A DNA stretch of 5,713 bases. Source: a bacterium (lineage in GTDB: Bacteria; Planctomycetota; J058; JACQDU01). How positions within the stretch are numbered: the first letter of the stretch is position 1; every line of letters starts with the position of its first letter. Of this stretch, positions 1 through 5,713 are shown piece by piece. Below the pieces are notes generated by a model. The model was not told where the DNA came from and made no database searches. It worked only from the letters and a program-made list of their open reading frames with translations. The DNA lies in the NCBI GenBank assembly GCA_016200955.1, contig JACQDU010000483.1, forward strand, positions 1 to 5,713, given 5' to 3'. Both the position numbers and the translations under genes were made by a program.

Positions 1-830
1 ATCCCGAGGTCGCCGTAGCACCAGGCCGAGCGGCCGCGCTGCTTCGGCTTTCTCCCGGGCACGACGAAGTGCGGGAAGCCGAGGCTCCCCTCGAGCTCTC
101 GCCCGAGCACGTAGGAGACGGCCCGCTCGACGAGCGGAGAGAGCCTTTCTCTCATGACTCCTCGAGCGCACGCGAGCGAGAGGACCGCCAGGACTCCGGG
201 GACTCCGTGAGCGACGCCCAGGTTCACGAGACCCCGACGAGACGGGCAGACCTCGAGCTCGACCGGCCCGTAGAGCGGCGCGGGAGTCGGCCACGCGAGC
301 GCGCCCTCGCTCTCGAGGGCGCTCGATGCCAGGTGCTCGAGCGCTCGCGCGAGGCACGCGCGCGCGCCCGCACGCGGGAGGCGCTCGAGCGCGTAGACCG
401 AGATCCCGGCGAGCCCGGCGATCAGGTCGAAGTGGCCGGGCCACGGCTTCTCGAGGAGCTTTCCCAGGTTCTCGTCGAGCGATCGGAGCGGCTCCTCGAC
501 TCGCGGGTCGAGCCACGAGAGGTGAGCGAGCGCCCACGCGACGCCCGTCCTTCCCCCGTAGAGAGGCGCCGTCTCCGGCCAGTGAGCGAACGTCTCGTTG
601 AGGAAAGCGAGCGCGAGATCGCGGAAGTCGTCGCGCTCGAGCGCTCGAGCCGCGTGACCGAAGAACAGCGCGAGCCCCGGATACCCGGAGGAGAGCGAGC
701 CGCGCTCGGCCGGGTCGAGGCTCTCGATCGGCCGCTCGAGGAACGCCTCGAGGGCTCGCGCGATCTCGAGGACGACGGCCCGCGCGTTCTCCCGCTCGGA
801 GCCCTCGAGGATCGGGACCCAGGCTCCCAA
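1..830 (-). CDS. lanC: Lanthionine synthetase C-like cyclase (LanC), C-terminus outside the window
   Basis: Class I lanthipeptide cyclase: a cytosolic zinc enzyme that adds Cys thiols to dehydroalanine/dehydrobutyrine made by LanB. I translated the minus strand by hand; 276 residues lie in the window. Family landmarks appear in order: HFDLIAGLAGI with Asp135 (compare the catalytic Asp of NisC), NLGVAHGVPG with His208 (catalytic His in NisC), and RSAWCYGDLG with Arg267 and Cys271, the first zinc ligand. Spacing fits the alpha/alpha-barrel fold. The second zinc motif (Cys-His-Gly) should lie about 40-50 residues further on, beyond position 1, so the gene is cut by the window edge and not visibly broken. 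Start: no ATG or GTG is available in frame near the N-terminus. A TTG at 830 sits 7 nt after AGGAG, so I chose it. The gene is divergent from lanB with a 69-bp gap. The motif ends Asp-Leu-Gly where many family members have x-Pro-Gly. Family call is secure; the peptide substrate is unknown. Confidence 0.93.
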   Translation of the reverse strand, partial: MGAWVPILEGSERENARAVVLEIARALEAFLERPIESLDPAERGSLSSGYPGLALFFGHAARALERDDFRDLALAFLNETFAHWPETAPLYGGRTGVAWALAHLSWLDPRVEEPLRSLDENLGKLLEKPWPGHFDLIAGLAGISVYALERLPRAGARACLARALEHLASSALESEGALAWPTPAPLYGPVELEVCPSRRGLVNLGVAHGVPGVLAVLSLACARGVMRERLSPLVERAVSYVLGRELEGSLGFPHFVVPGRKPKQRGRSAWCYGDLG

Positions 831-835
831 GGACG

Positions 836-843
836 CTCTCCTC
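836..843 (-). promoter_or_regulatory. Ribosome binding site of lanC, which decides its TTG start
   Basis: On the minus strand the bases read GAGGAGAG, with the AGGAG core 7 nt before a TTG at 830. This is the only good Shine-Dalgarno near the lanC N-terminus, and no ATG or GTG is in frame between here and the lanB start. It therefore supports TTG initiation. Confidence 0.65.
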
Positions 844-885
844 GCGCGGCGGGGCGCCCGAAAGGCGCGGCCGGGACGAGTGTGA

Positions 886-891
886 CATACT
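886..891 (+). promoter_or_regulatory. Possible -10 box for lanB, leaderless configuration
   Basis: CATACT matches the bacterial -10 consensus TATAAT at four of six positions and ends 8 nt before the lanB ATG at 900. A transcript starting 7-9 nt after the box would begin at or next to the start codon. There is no purine-rich Shine-Dalgarno between the box and the ATG, which fits a leaderless mRNA. I see no matching -35 element 16-18 bp upstream. The 69-bp gap between the divergent lanC and lanB starts (831-899) holds this box and the lanC ribosome binding site, and nothing else I can name. Confidence 0.35.
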
Positions 892-899
892 CCGCGAGC

Positions 900-3800
900 A
901 TGACGAGCCCTCCGGCGCCTTCGTTCGAAGCGTCGGGCTTCTTCGTGGCCCGCACTCCTCTCCTTCCGGCGGAGGAGTTCGAGAAGCTGGGAGAGGGGCT
1001 CGAGGCGGCGCGCGCGGCGGAACCGGATCTGGCCGCCGCTCTCGCGCGCGATCGAGCGAAGGTCCGAGCGGCCCTCCGCGCGTGGATCGAGCGCGCCTTC
1101 GTCCGCGAGGGCATCTTCCTCGCGTCTCCCAGCACCGACGAGAGCCTCGGGGCCTGGCTCGAGGCGCCCTCGAGCGAGCGCGGGAAGAAGGTCGAGAACA
1201 CGCTCGTCCGCTACTTCTCGCGCATGAGCGGGAGAGCGACGCCGTTCGGCCTCTTCTCGGCCTGCTCGACCGGGGCGATCGGTGACGAGACGCGCCTCGA
1301 GCTCGACCCGCTCTCCCGTTACCGCCGCTCGACTCGCCTCGACGGGCACTACCTCTCGACGCTGACCGGGATCCTCGGGCGCGACGCGGCGCTCCGCCGC
1401 GCCCTCGCGATCCGGCCGAGCTCCGGGCTCTACCTCGTCGCGGGCCGGATCCGCTACGTCGTCTCGAACGACGGCGAGAACGGGCGCAGCTACACGCTCG
1501 CCGCGGCCGAGCCGAGCCCTCACCTCGAGGCCGCTCTCGCGCGCGCGGAGAACGGCGCGTCGTGGGGCGAGATCGCCGCCGCGGTCCGCGAGAAGGTCCC
1601 CGACGTGACGCTCGAGGAGACGGACGAGTTCGTGGGCGCTCTCCTCGATCAGCAGATCCTGAGAGTCGACCTCGAGCCTCCCGTGACGGGAGAGGAGCCG
1701 CTCGCCGCGGTCCTGGAGCAGCTCCGGCCCCTCGCGCCCGCGGCGCCTCTCGTCTCGGTGCTCGAGCGCACGAGGAGCGAGCTCGCATCGATCGACGCCC
1801 TCGGGCTCGGGAGCTCGCCCGACCGCTACCGCGCGATCACGGAGTCGCTCCGGGCTCTCCCGGCTCCCGTCGACCTCTCGCGACTCTTCCAGGCCGACAT
1901 GGCGAAGCCGGGCCGGCTCACGCTCGGACGGAGCGTGATCGAGGAGCTCGCGCGCGCCGCCGAGCTCGCGCGGTCGTTCGAGACGAAGAACGACCTCCTG
2001 CGCCCCTTCCGCGAGGCGTTCCGGCAGCGCTACGAGGACCGCGAGGTCCCGCTCGTCCTCGCCCTCGACGAGGAGGCGGGGATCGGCTTCGAGAGGTCGA
2101 ACGCGCCGGGCGCCGAGGCCTCGCCTCTCCTCAAGGGGATCGCGTTCCCGCAGGCCCCGAGCTTCACGCGGCCGACGGACCTCAGGAAGCACGGCCTCCA
2201 GCGCTCGAAGCTCGAGGCGGCGTGGAGGAGCGGCGCGAGCGAGGTCACGGTGACCGAGGAGGAGATCCGCTCGCTCTCGCCGGAGCCGTCTCCTCTCCCG
2301 GACGCCTTCGCCGTCATGGCCGTCCTCGTCGCGATCTCGTGCGAGGCCGTCGCGCGGGGCGAGTTCCGGGTCGTCTTCGAGGGCCTCTCGGGCCCGTCGG
2401 GAGCGAACCTCCTCGGCCGCTTCTGCCACGTCGACCCCGCGCTCGAGCGCGGCGTGCGCGAGCACCTCCGGCGGGAGGAGGAGCTCCGCCCGGGAGCGAT
2501 CTTCGCCGAGATCGTTCACCTCCCCGAGGGGCGGCTCGGGAACATCATCTTCCGGCCCGTGCTCCGCGGTCACGAGCTCCCGTTCCTCGGGCGCTCCCGG
2601 GCTCCTCTCGAGAAGCAGATCCCGATCGCGGACCTCCTCCTCGCGCTCGAGGGAGACCGCGTCGTCCTGCGCTCGAGGCGGCTCGGGAGAGAAGTGGTCC
2701 CGAGGCTCACGACGGCGCTCAACGTCCAGCACCCGACGAGCCAGGGGCTCCACCGGTTCCTCGTCGCGCTCGGATACCAGGGCTCGCCGGGCGGCCTCAA
2801 GTGGGACTGGGGCGCCTTCGACGGCTCCGCCTTCCTGCCGCGGGTCGTGTGCGGGAAGACCGTGCTCGCGCGCGCGTCGTGGACGATCGCCGGGCAGAAG
2901 CTCCGGGAGCTCGCAAAGACCTTGGGCGAGCCGTTCGCGGCGGTCCAGGCGCTCCGCCGCTCGCTCGGTCTCCCACGGCGCGTGGCGCTCGCCGATTCGG
3001 ACAACGTGCTCCCGATCGACTTCGAGAACGTGCTCTCGGTCGAGAGCTTCTTCCAGCTCGTGAAGGGGAGGAGGAGCGCTCGCCTCGTCGAGAGCTACAC
3101 GGGCGCGGACGAGCTCTGCATGCAAGGACCCGAAGGCCGATTCGTGCACGAGCTCGTCGTCCCTTTCGTGAGAGTCCCGGGAGAAAAGCTCCCCGCGCGC
3201 GAGAGCGAGAGACCGGTCGCCGCGAGCTCGTCTCCCGGAGACGCCATCGAGCGCTCGTTCCCGCCGGGCTCCCGCTGGCTCTACGCCAAGCTCTACACGG
3301 GCTCGAGCACGGCCGACCGCGTGATCCGCGAGGTCGTCGCGCCCCTCGTCGCCCGGGCGCTCTCGACGGGAGCGGCGGAGCGATGGTTCTTCATCCGCTA
3401 CGGCGATCCCGACTGGCACGTCCGCGTCCGGCTCGAGGGAGAGCCCTCGCGCCTCACGGGAGAGCTCCTCCCCGCGCTCCACGCGCTCGCCGCGCCGCTC
3501 GTCGCGAAGAAGATGATCTCGCGCATCCAGCTCGACACCTACGAGAGGGAAGTCGAGCGCTACGGCGGCCCCGAGGCGATCCTCGCGGTCGAGCGGATCT
3601 TCCAGATCGACAGCGAGGCCGCTCTCGCGATCGTCGCGCGCCTCAAGGGAGACGCGGGCGCCGACGCGCGCTGGCGGCTCGCGCTCCGCGGGATCGACGC
3701 GATCCAAGACGACCTCGGGCTCGACCACGCGCGGAAGCGCACGGTCATCCGGCGCGTCCGCGCCGCCTTCGGCGCCGAGATCGGCGCGGGAGACGCGTTC

Positions 3801-4139
3801 TGGCGCCAGCTCGGAGCTCGCTTCCGGCAGGAGCGCGCCGGCCTCGATGCTCTCCTCGACCGCGAGCGCGACGAGACGAGCCCGCTCGCTCCCGCGCTCC
3901 TCGTGCTCCAGGAGAGGAGCGAGCGCCTGCGCCCGGTCGTCGCCGACCTCCGTGCGCGCGAGCGCGCGGGGCTCCTCGGGCGGCCGGTCGACGCGCTCGC
4001 CGACTCTCTCGTCCACATGCACGCGAACCGGCTCCTGCGCTCCGCGCAGCGAGCGCACGAGGTCGTGATCTACTACTTCCTCGACCGCCTCTACGAATCG
4101 CAGGCCGCGCGAGCCCGGCCGCGGAGCGCATCGACATGA
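900..4139 (+). CDS. lanB: Full-length class I lanthipeptide dehydratase (LanB)
   Basis: Dehydrates Ser/Thr of a precursor peptide using glutamyl-tRNA: the N-terminal part glutamylates the side chain and the C-terminal part eliminates glutamate to leave Dha/Dhb. The 1079-residue product is slightly longer than NisB. The N-terminal Lant_dehydr region shows FFVARTPLLP (14-23), YFSRMSGRATPFGLFSA (105-121), VPLVLALDEEAGIGF near 383-397, RLGNIIFRPVLRGHE near 545-559 with Asn548, TALNVQHP around Asn608, and HELVVPF with Glu751. A Pro/Ser-rich linker (about 760-787) leads to the SpaB_C/thiopeptide-type elimination domain: WLYAKLYTG from 793, WFFIRYGDPDWHVRVRL from 829 with His840, Arg842 and Arg844, and VHMHANRLL with His1039, matching the essential His of the NisB elimination site. 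No key block looks missing. ATG at 900 was chosen because family homology begins at residue 13; it lacks a Shine-Dalgarno. The frame stays open upstream to position 69, but that stretch is antisense to lanC. The stop codon overlaps the next gene. Confidence 0.95.
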   Translation: MTSPPAPSFEASGFFVARTPLLPAEEFEKLGEGLEAARAAEPDLAAALARDRAKVRAALRAWIERAFVREGIFLASPSTDESLGAWLEAPSSERGKKVENTLVRYFSRMSGRATPFGLFSACSTGAIGDETRLELDPLSRYRRSTRLDGHYLSTLTGILGRDAALRRALAIRPSSGLYLVAGRIRYVVSNDGENGRSYTLAAAEPSPHLEAALARAENGASWGEIAAAVREKVPDVTLEETDEFVGALLDQQILRVDLEPPVTGEEPLAAVLEQLRPLAPAAPLVSVLERTRSELASIDALGLGSSPDRYRAITESLRALPAPVDLSRLFQADMAKPGRLTLGRSVIEELARAAELARSFETKNDLLRPFREAFRQRYEDREVPLVLALDEEAGIGFERSNAPGAEASPLLKGIAFPQAPSFTRPTDLRKHGLQRSKLEAAWRSGASEVTVTEEEIRSLSPEPSPLPDAFAVMAVLVAISCEAVARGEFRVVFEGLSGPSGANLLGRFCHVDPALERGVREHLRREEELRPGAIFAEIVHLPEGRLGNIIFRPVLRGHELPFLGRSRAPLEKQIPIADLLLALEGDRVVLRSRRLGREVVPRLTTALNVQHPTSQGLHRFLVALGYQGSPGGLKWDWGAFDGSAFLPRVVCGKTVLARASWTIAGQKLRELAKTLGEPFAAVQALRRSLGLPRRVALADSDNVLPIDFENVLSVESFFQLVKGRRSARLVESYTGADELCMQGPEGRFVHELVVPFVRVPGEKLPARESERPVAASSSPGDAIERSFPPGSRWLYAKLYTGSSTADRVIREVVAPLVARALSTGAAERWFFIRYGDPDWHVRVRLEGEPSRLTGELLPALHALAAPLVAKKMISRIQLDTYEREVERYGGPEAILAVERIFQIDSEAALAIVARLKGDAGADARWRLALRGIDAIQDDLGLDHARKRTVIRRVRAAFGAEIGAGDAFWRQLGARFRQERAGLDALLDRERDETSPLAPALLVLQERSERLRPVVADLRARERAGLLGRPVDALADSLVHMHANRLLRSAQRAHEVVIYYFLDRLYESQAARARPRSAST

Positions 4140-5008
4140 CAGAGAGGACGACTCCCAGGGCGCGGCTCCCGCGGCTCACCGACCGGCTCGAGCTCGGAGA
4201 CGGGCTCCTCGTGAGCCCGTTCTGCCTCGGCATGACTCGCTGGGAGGACTGCGCGGCGGCCGCCTTCGATGCCGGGATCAACTTCTTCTTCGTCTCGGCC
4301 GACATGCACTGGCCGCACTACGAGGGAATGCGCCGGAGCCTCGCCAGGCTCCTGCGCCGGCGCAAGGGGATCCGGGACGAGGTCGTCGTCGCGGCCGTCT
4401 CTTACCCGACGCAGCCCGAGTTCTGCACGGCGCCGTTCGACGAGGTCGTCGAGGAGGTCCCCGAGCTCGAGGGGAGGCTCGACCTCCTCGTGATCGGGGG
4501 CTCTTACGCGGGCGAGTTCCCGACCCGCCTCGAGGTCTATCGCCAGCACCGCCGCTCGCGCTTCCTGGGAGCGCGGGCGATCGGCTGCACCTTCCACGAC
4601 CGCGCGGCCGCCGTGCTCGCGCTCAACCAGTCGCTCACGGACCTCACGTTCATCCGGTACAACCCCGGCCACGCGAAGGCACGGGCCGACTTCTTTCCCC
4701 GGCTCGCGCGGAGCGGGCGCGCTCTCCTCTACAACTTCAAGAGCACGTTCGCGCACGTGACGCCGGACCTCGCGGCGCGCCTCGGGCTCGACGCCGACCA
4801 CTGGGTGCCGGCCGTCTCCGACTGCTACCGCTTCGCCCTCACGCCGCCCGACATGGACGGCGTCCTCTGCTCGCTCGAGAGCGAGAAGCACCTGACCGAG
4901 CTCGCCGGCGCCCTCGAGAAGGGGCCGCTCGCGGAGGACGAGGTCGAGTACATGATCAAGCTCGCCGCGCTCCGCTCGGGCCAGGCGCGGATCAAGCGTC
5001 CGGGCTGA
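4136..5008 (+). CDS. Aldo/keto reductase-fold protein with degenerate catalytic tetrad, coupled to lanB
   Basis: 290 residues, about the usual length for an AKR TIM barrel. Recognisable blocks are LLVSPFCLGMT near the N-terminus, FDAGINFFF (44-52), the strand LDLLVIGG (115-122), GARAIGCTFHD, LTFIRYNPGH, and a C-terminal part like AKRs: DGVLCSLESEKHLTEL then GPLAEDEVEYMIKL. Canonical AKRs use Asp, Tyr, Lys and His. Here the Asp after GINFF is Phe52, the Lys at the end of the strand after RDE is Val88, and the His of the DLxxxH strand is Gly121; Tyr62 may stand in for the Tyr. Ordinary NADPH carbonyl reduction is therefore doubtful by my hand alignment. It may be a pseudoenzyme partner or have another activity. 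The start overlaps the lanB stop (ATGA), with GGAG 9 nt upstream inside lanB, so translation is probably coupled and the role probably tied to lanthipeptide maturation. It is not one of the LanJ reductase families I know. No signal peptide or membrane segment is seen. Confidence 0.8.
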   Translation: MTERTTPRARLPRLTDRLELGDGLLVSPFCLGMTRWEDCAAAAFDAGINFFFVSADMHWPHYEGMRRSLARLLRRRKGIRDEVVVAAVSYPTQPEFCTAPFDEVVEEVPELEGRLDLLVIGGSYAGEFPTRLEVYRQHRRSRFLGARAIGCTFHDRAAAVLALNQSLTDLTFIRYNPGHAKARADFFPRLARSGRALLYNFKSTFAHVTPDLAARLGLDADHWVPAVSDCYRFALTPPDMDGVLCSLESEKHLTELAGALEKGPLAEDEVEYMIKLAALRSGQARIKRPG

Positions 5009-5011
5009 GCG

Positions 5012-5377
5012 TCAGGGGAGCGCCCGGCCGCCTCTCTCGCGCCCGGGGGCGCTCCGGGCCGCGCAGCCCAGGACGGGGCAGCGGCCGGCGTCCTTCCAGC
5101 AGACCTCGTGGAGCTGCGTCCCGCAGCGCGGGCACGCCACGACCGAGGGCTCGGCTTCCTGGAAGTCGTCGTGACAGAAAGCACAGCGAGACGGGCACGC
5201 CGCGCTCGAGGGGCGCAGCCGCAGCAGCTCGTCCTTCGGGAAGGGGAAGAGCCAGCCGAGGACCGTCCAGACCACGAACTGGAGCGCCACGAACGGAGCC
5301 AGGATGAACACGACCGCTCCCACGACGAGGAGCGAGACGAGCAGGGCGCCGATGGGGTCCGAGACGAAAGCGAGCAT
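5012..5377 (-). CDS. Small membrane protein with prokaryotic RING-like zinc finger
   Basis: 121 residues. The N-terminal half is a long hydrophobic stretch (about residues 9-46) with Pro28 in the middle, probably two short membrane helices or one bent helix. After a short basic linker comes a zinc-finger region with eight possible ligands: Cys65-x2-Cys68, Cys82-x2-Cys85, His90-x2-Cys93 followed by Trp, and Cys100-x4-Cys105. The order resembles RING cross-brace domains, in particular the prokaryotic RING finger families with an HxxCW signature. No function is assigned; such domains are inferred to mediate protein contacts, and bacterial ubiquitin-like activity cannot be claimed. I chose ATG at 5377 because GGGGGGAAGA lies directly upstream. 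A TTG at 5425 would add 16 residues but has no ribosome site and overlaps a promoter-like element. It is convergent with the AKR-like gene, 3 bp apart, so probably not part of the lanthipeptide operon. Confidence 0.75.
   Translation of the reverse strand: MLAFVSDPIGALLVSLLVVGAVVFILAPFVALQFVVWTVLGWLFPFPKDELLRLRPSSAACPSRCAFCHDDFQEAEPSVVACPRCGTQLHEVCWKDAGRCPVLGCAARSAPGRERGGRALP
5017..5055 (+). terminator. GC-rich hairpin just after the lanB operon, possible terminator
   Basis: GGAGCGCCC (5017-5025) and GGGCGCTCC (5047-5055) form a perfect 9-bp stem with a 21-nt loop, starting 8 nt after the stop of the AKR-like gene. No T-run follows, so it is not a classical intrinsic terminator. It also lies inside the 3' end of the convergent RING-like gene, where it encodes a Gly/Arg-rich tail. 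It could stall or terminate the plus-strand operon transcript. Confidence 0.3.
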
Positions 5378-5396
5378 TCTTCCCCCCGCTCCCGGG

Positions 5397-5425
5397 AAGA
5401 TACGGGGGCGAGCGGTGTTCGACAA
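5397..5425 (-). promoter_or_regulatory. Candidate sigma70-type promoter of the RING-like gene
   Basis: On the minus strand, TTGTCG (5425-5420) and TATCTT (5402-5397) are separated by exactly 17 nt and match the -35 and -10 consensus at four of six positions each. The predicted transcript would have a leader of about a dozen nt containing the G-rich ribosome site before the ATG at 5377. The spacing is good but both boxes are imperfect. Confidence 0.35.
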
Positions 5426-5464
5426 GCCACAAGCTTAGACTTCGTCCAAGTCGGTGGCAGACGC

Positions 5465-5515
5465 CCGGCCCGGTCGCGACGCTCCCCCGACTCTCGCCGG
5501 GGGACCCCGGGCCGG
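5465..5515. repeat. Nested inverted repeat in the divergent spacer
   Basis: CCGGCCCGG (5465-5473) pairs with CCGGGCCGG (5507-5515), a 9-bp outer stem. Inside it, CCCCCG (5484-5489) pairs with CGGGGG (5498-5503) around an 8-nt loop. It lies between the promoter regions of two divergent genes (spacer 5378-5560), where a regulator site or DNA structure would be plausible. In DNA this rich in G and C such pairing can arise by chance. Confidence 0.35.
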
Positions 5516-5546
5516 ACCCGGGAAGCGAGGACTCGATCCCCGCGTA

Positions 5547-5552
5547 TATAGT
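5547..5552 (+). promoter_or_regulatory. Candidate -10 box of the zinc-ribbon gene, leaderless configuration
   Basis: TATAGT matches TATAAT at five of six positions and stands out in an AT-rich island (5545-5554) within GC-rich DNA. It ends 8 nt before the ATG at 5561, leaving no room for a Shine-Dalgarno, and none is present. No -35 match is seen 16-18 bp upstream. An in-frame TAG at 5549-5551 rules out an upstream start for the gene. Confidence 0.5.
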
Positions 5553-5560
5553 TACGTCCG

Positions 5561-5713
5561 ATGCCGATAGCCTTCCCGTGCCCCTCGTGCACGAGCCGCT
5601 TGAAGGTCCCCCGCCGCTTCGCGGGGACGATGGTCAAGTGCTCCTCGTGCCAGGAGCAGGTCCCGGTGCCGCAGATCCCCGGCGAGGAGTCGGGCGACGA
5701 CGTGGCCGCGAAG
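5561..5713 (+). CDS. N-terminus of a protein with a Cys4 zinc ribbon, truncated by the window end
   Basis: 51 residues are visible with no stop before the edge. Residues 1-37 form a zinc ribbon: Cys7-x2-Cys10, then a Leu-Lys-Val-Pro segment and AGTMVKC, then Cys27-x2-Cys30 and QEQVPVP. This layout (FPCPxC, lysine/proline turn, AGxxxKCxxC, VPVP) is commonly found as a short N-terminal module in Planctomycetota proteins, ahead of very different C-terminal parts such as membrane segments or kinase and protease domains. Residues 38-51 start an acidic linker (GEESGDD), so the functional domain lies outside the window and cannot be named. The ATG at 5561 is fixed by an in-frame TAG just upstream. 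The gene is divergent from the RING-like gene; two small zinc-finger genes sharing one control region may be related in function, but this is only context. Confidence 0.72.
   Translation, partial: MPIAFPCPSCTSRLKVPRRFAGTMVKCSSCQEQVPVPQIPGEESGDDVAAK

Noticed and set aside
69..899. Open plus-strand frame continuous with lanB, which could be read as a 277-residue N-terminal extension
   Set aside because: It is the antisense of lanC, is dominated by Arg, Glu, Ser and Leu with no domain pattern, and LanB family homology starts only after the ATG at 900.
831..899. Gap between lanC and lanB searched for a lanthipeptide precursor gene
   Set aside because: At 69 bp it is too short for a normal leader plus core, and neither strand encodes a Cys/Ser/Thr-rich peptide.
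422..1201. Minus-strand open frame crossing the lanC/lanB gap
   Set aside because: Very Ser/Arg-rich with no motifs; it is a different frame from the true lanC and overlaps the N-terminus of lanB on the other strand.
1562..4135. Long plus-strand frame overlapping lanB and joining the AKR-like gene in frame
   Set aside because: Its translation is Arg/Pro/Ala/Gly-rich low-complexity sequence from a shifted reading of lanB; only the part from 4136 onward looks like a protein.
5378..5425. TTG at 5425 as an upstream start of the RING-like protein
   Set aside because: No ribosome site precedes it, it coincides with the -35-like hexamer, and the ATG at 5377 has a G-rich site directly upstream.
4825..5637. 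Minus-strand open frame spanning the RING-like gene and the divergent spacer
   Set aside because: Ser/Arg-rich translation without a domain. The neighbouring minus frame carries the coherent membrane and zinc-ligand pattern instead, and the frame also runs antisense into two other genes.

Overview
The window is very GC-rich bacterial DNA (roughly 70% by eye, third positions almost all G or C). It carries the core of a class I lanthipeptide (dehydroalanine/lanthionine RiPP) pathway, followed by two small zinc-binding protein genes that look like ordinary host genes. The organism cannot be fixed from the sequence. The last gene starts with a Cys4 zinc ribbon of a kind frequent at the N-termini of Planctomycetota proteins, and its neighbour is a small membrane protein with a prokaryotic RING-like finger. 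My best guess is therefore Planctomycetota, with Myxococcota or another high-GC soil or marine phylum as alternatives.

Layout. Positions 1-830 (minus strand) hold a lanthionine cyclase gene (LanC), cut off at the left edge just after its first zinc-ligand motif. After a 69-bp gap, the plus strand carries a full-length lanthipeptide dehydratase (LanB, 900-4139). It has both the tRNA-Glu-dependent glutamylation part and the SpaB_C-type elimination part. Its stop codon overlaps (ATGA) the start of a 290-residue protein with an aldo/keto reductase fold (4136-5008), in which at least three of the four usual catalytic residues appear to be replaced. This gene runs tail to tail, 3 bp apart, into a minus-strand gene for a 121-residue membrane-anchored RING-like protein (5012-5377). 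A 183-bp divergent spacer follows, and then a plus-strand zinc-ribbon gene (5561 onward) that runs off the right edge.

How the genes fit together. LanB would dehydrate Ser/Thr in a precursor peptide and LanC would add Cys thiols to the resulting Dha/Dhb to form (methyl)lanthionine rings. The translationally coupled AKR-like protein is probably a third, dedicated component acting on the same peptide or on its handling. No precursor peptide (LanA), transporter, protease or regulator is visible, so they must lie outside the window if the cluster is complete. The tail-to-tail junction near 5010 is the likely right boundary of the cluster.

The main points of interest are the degenerate AKR-like partner, the head-to-head lanC/lanB arrangement with no visible precursor, and two genes (lanB and the zinc-ribbon gene) that lack a Shine-Dalgarno but have a -10-like box exactly 8 nt before the ATG, suggesting leaderless transcripts.
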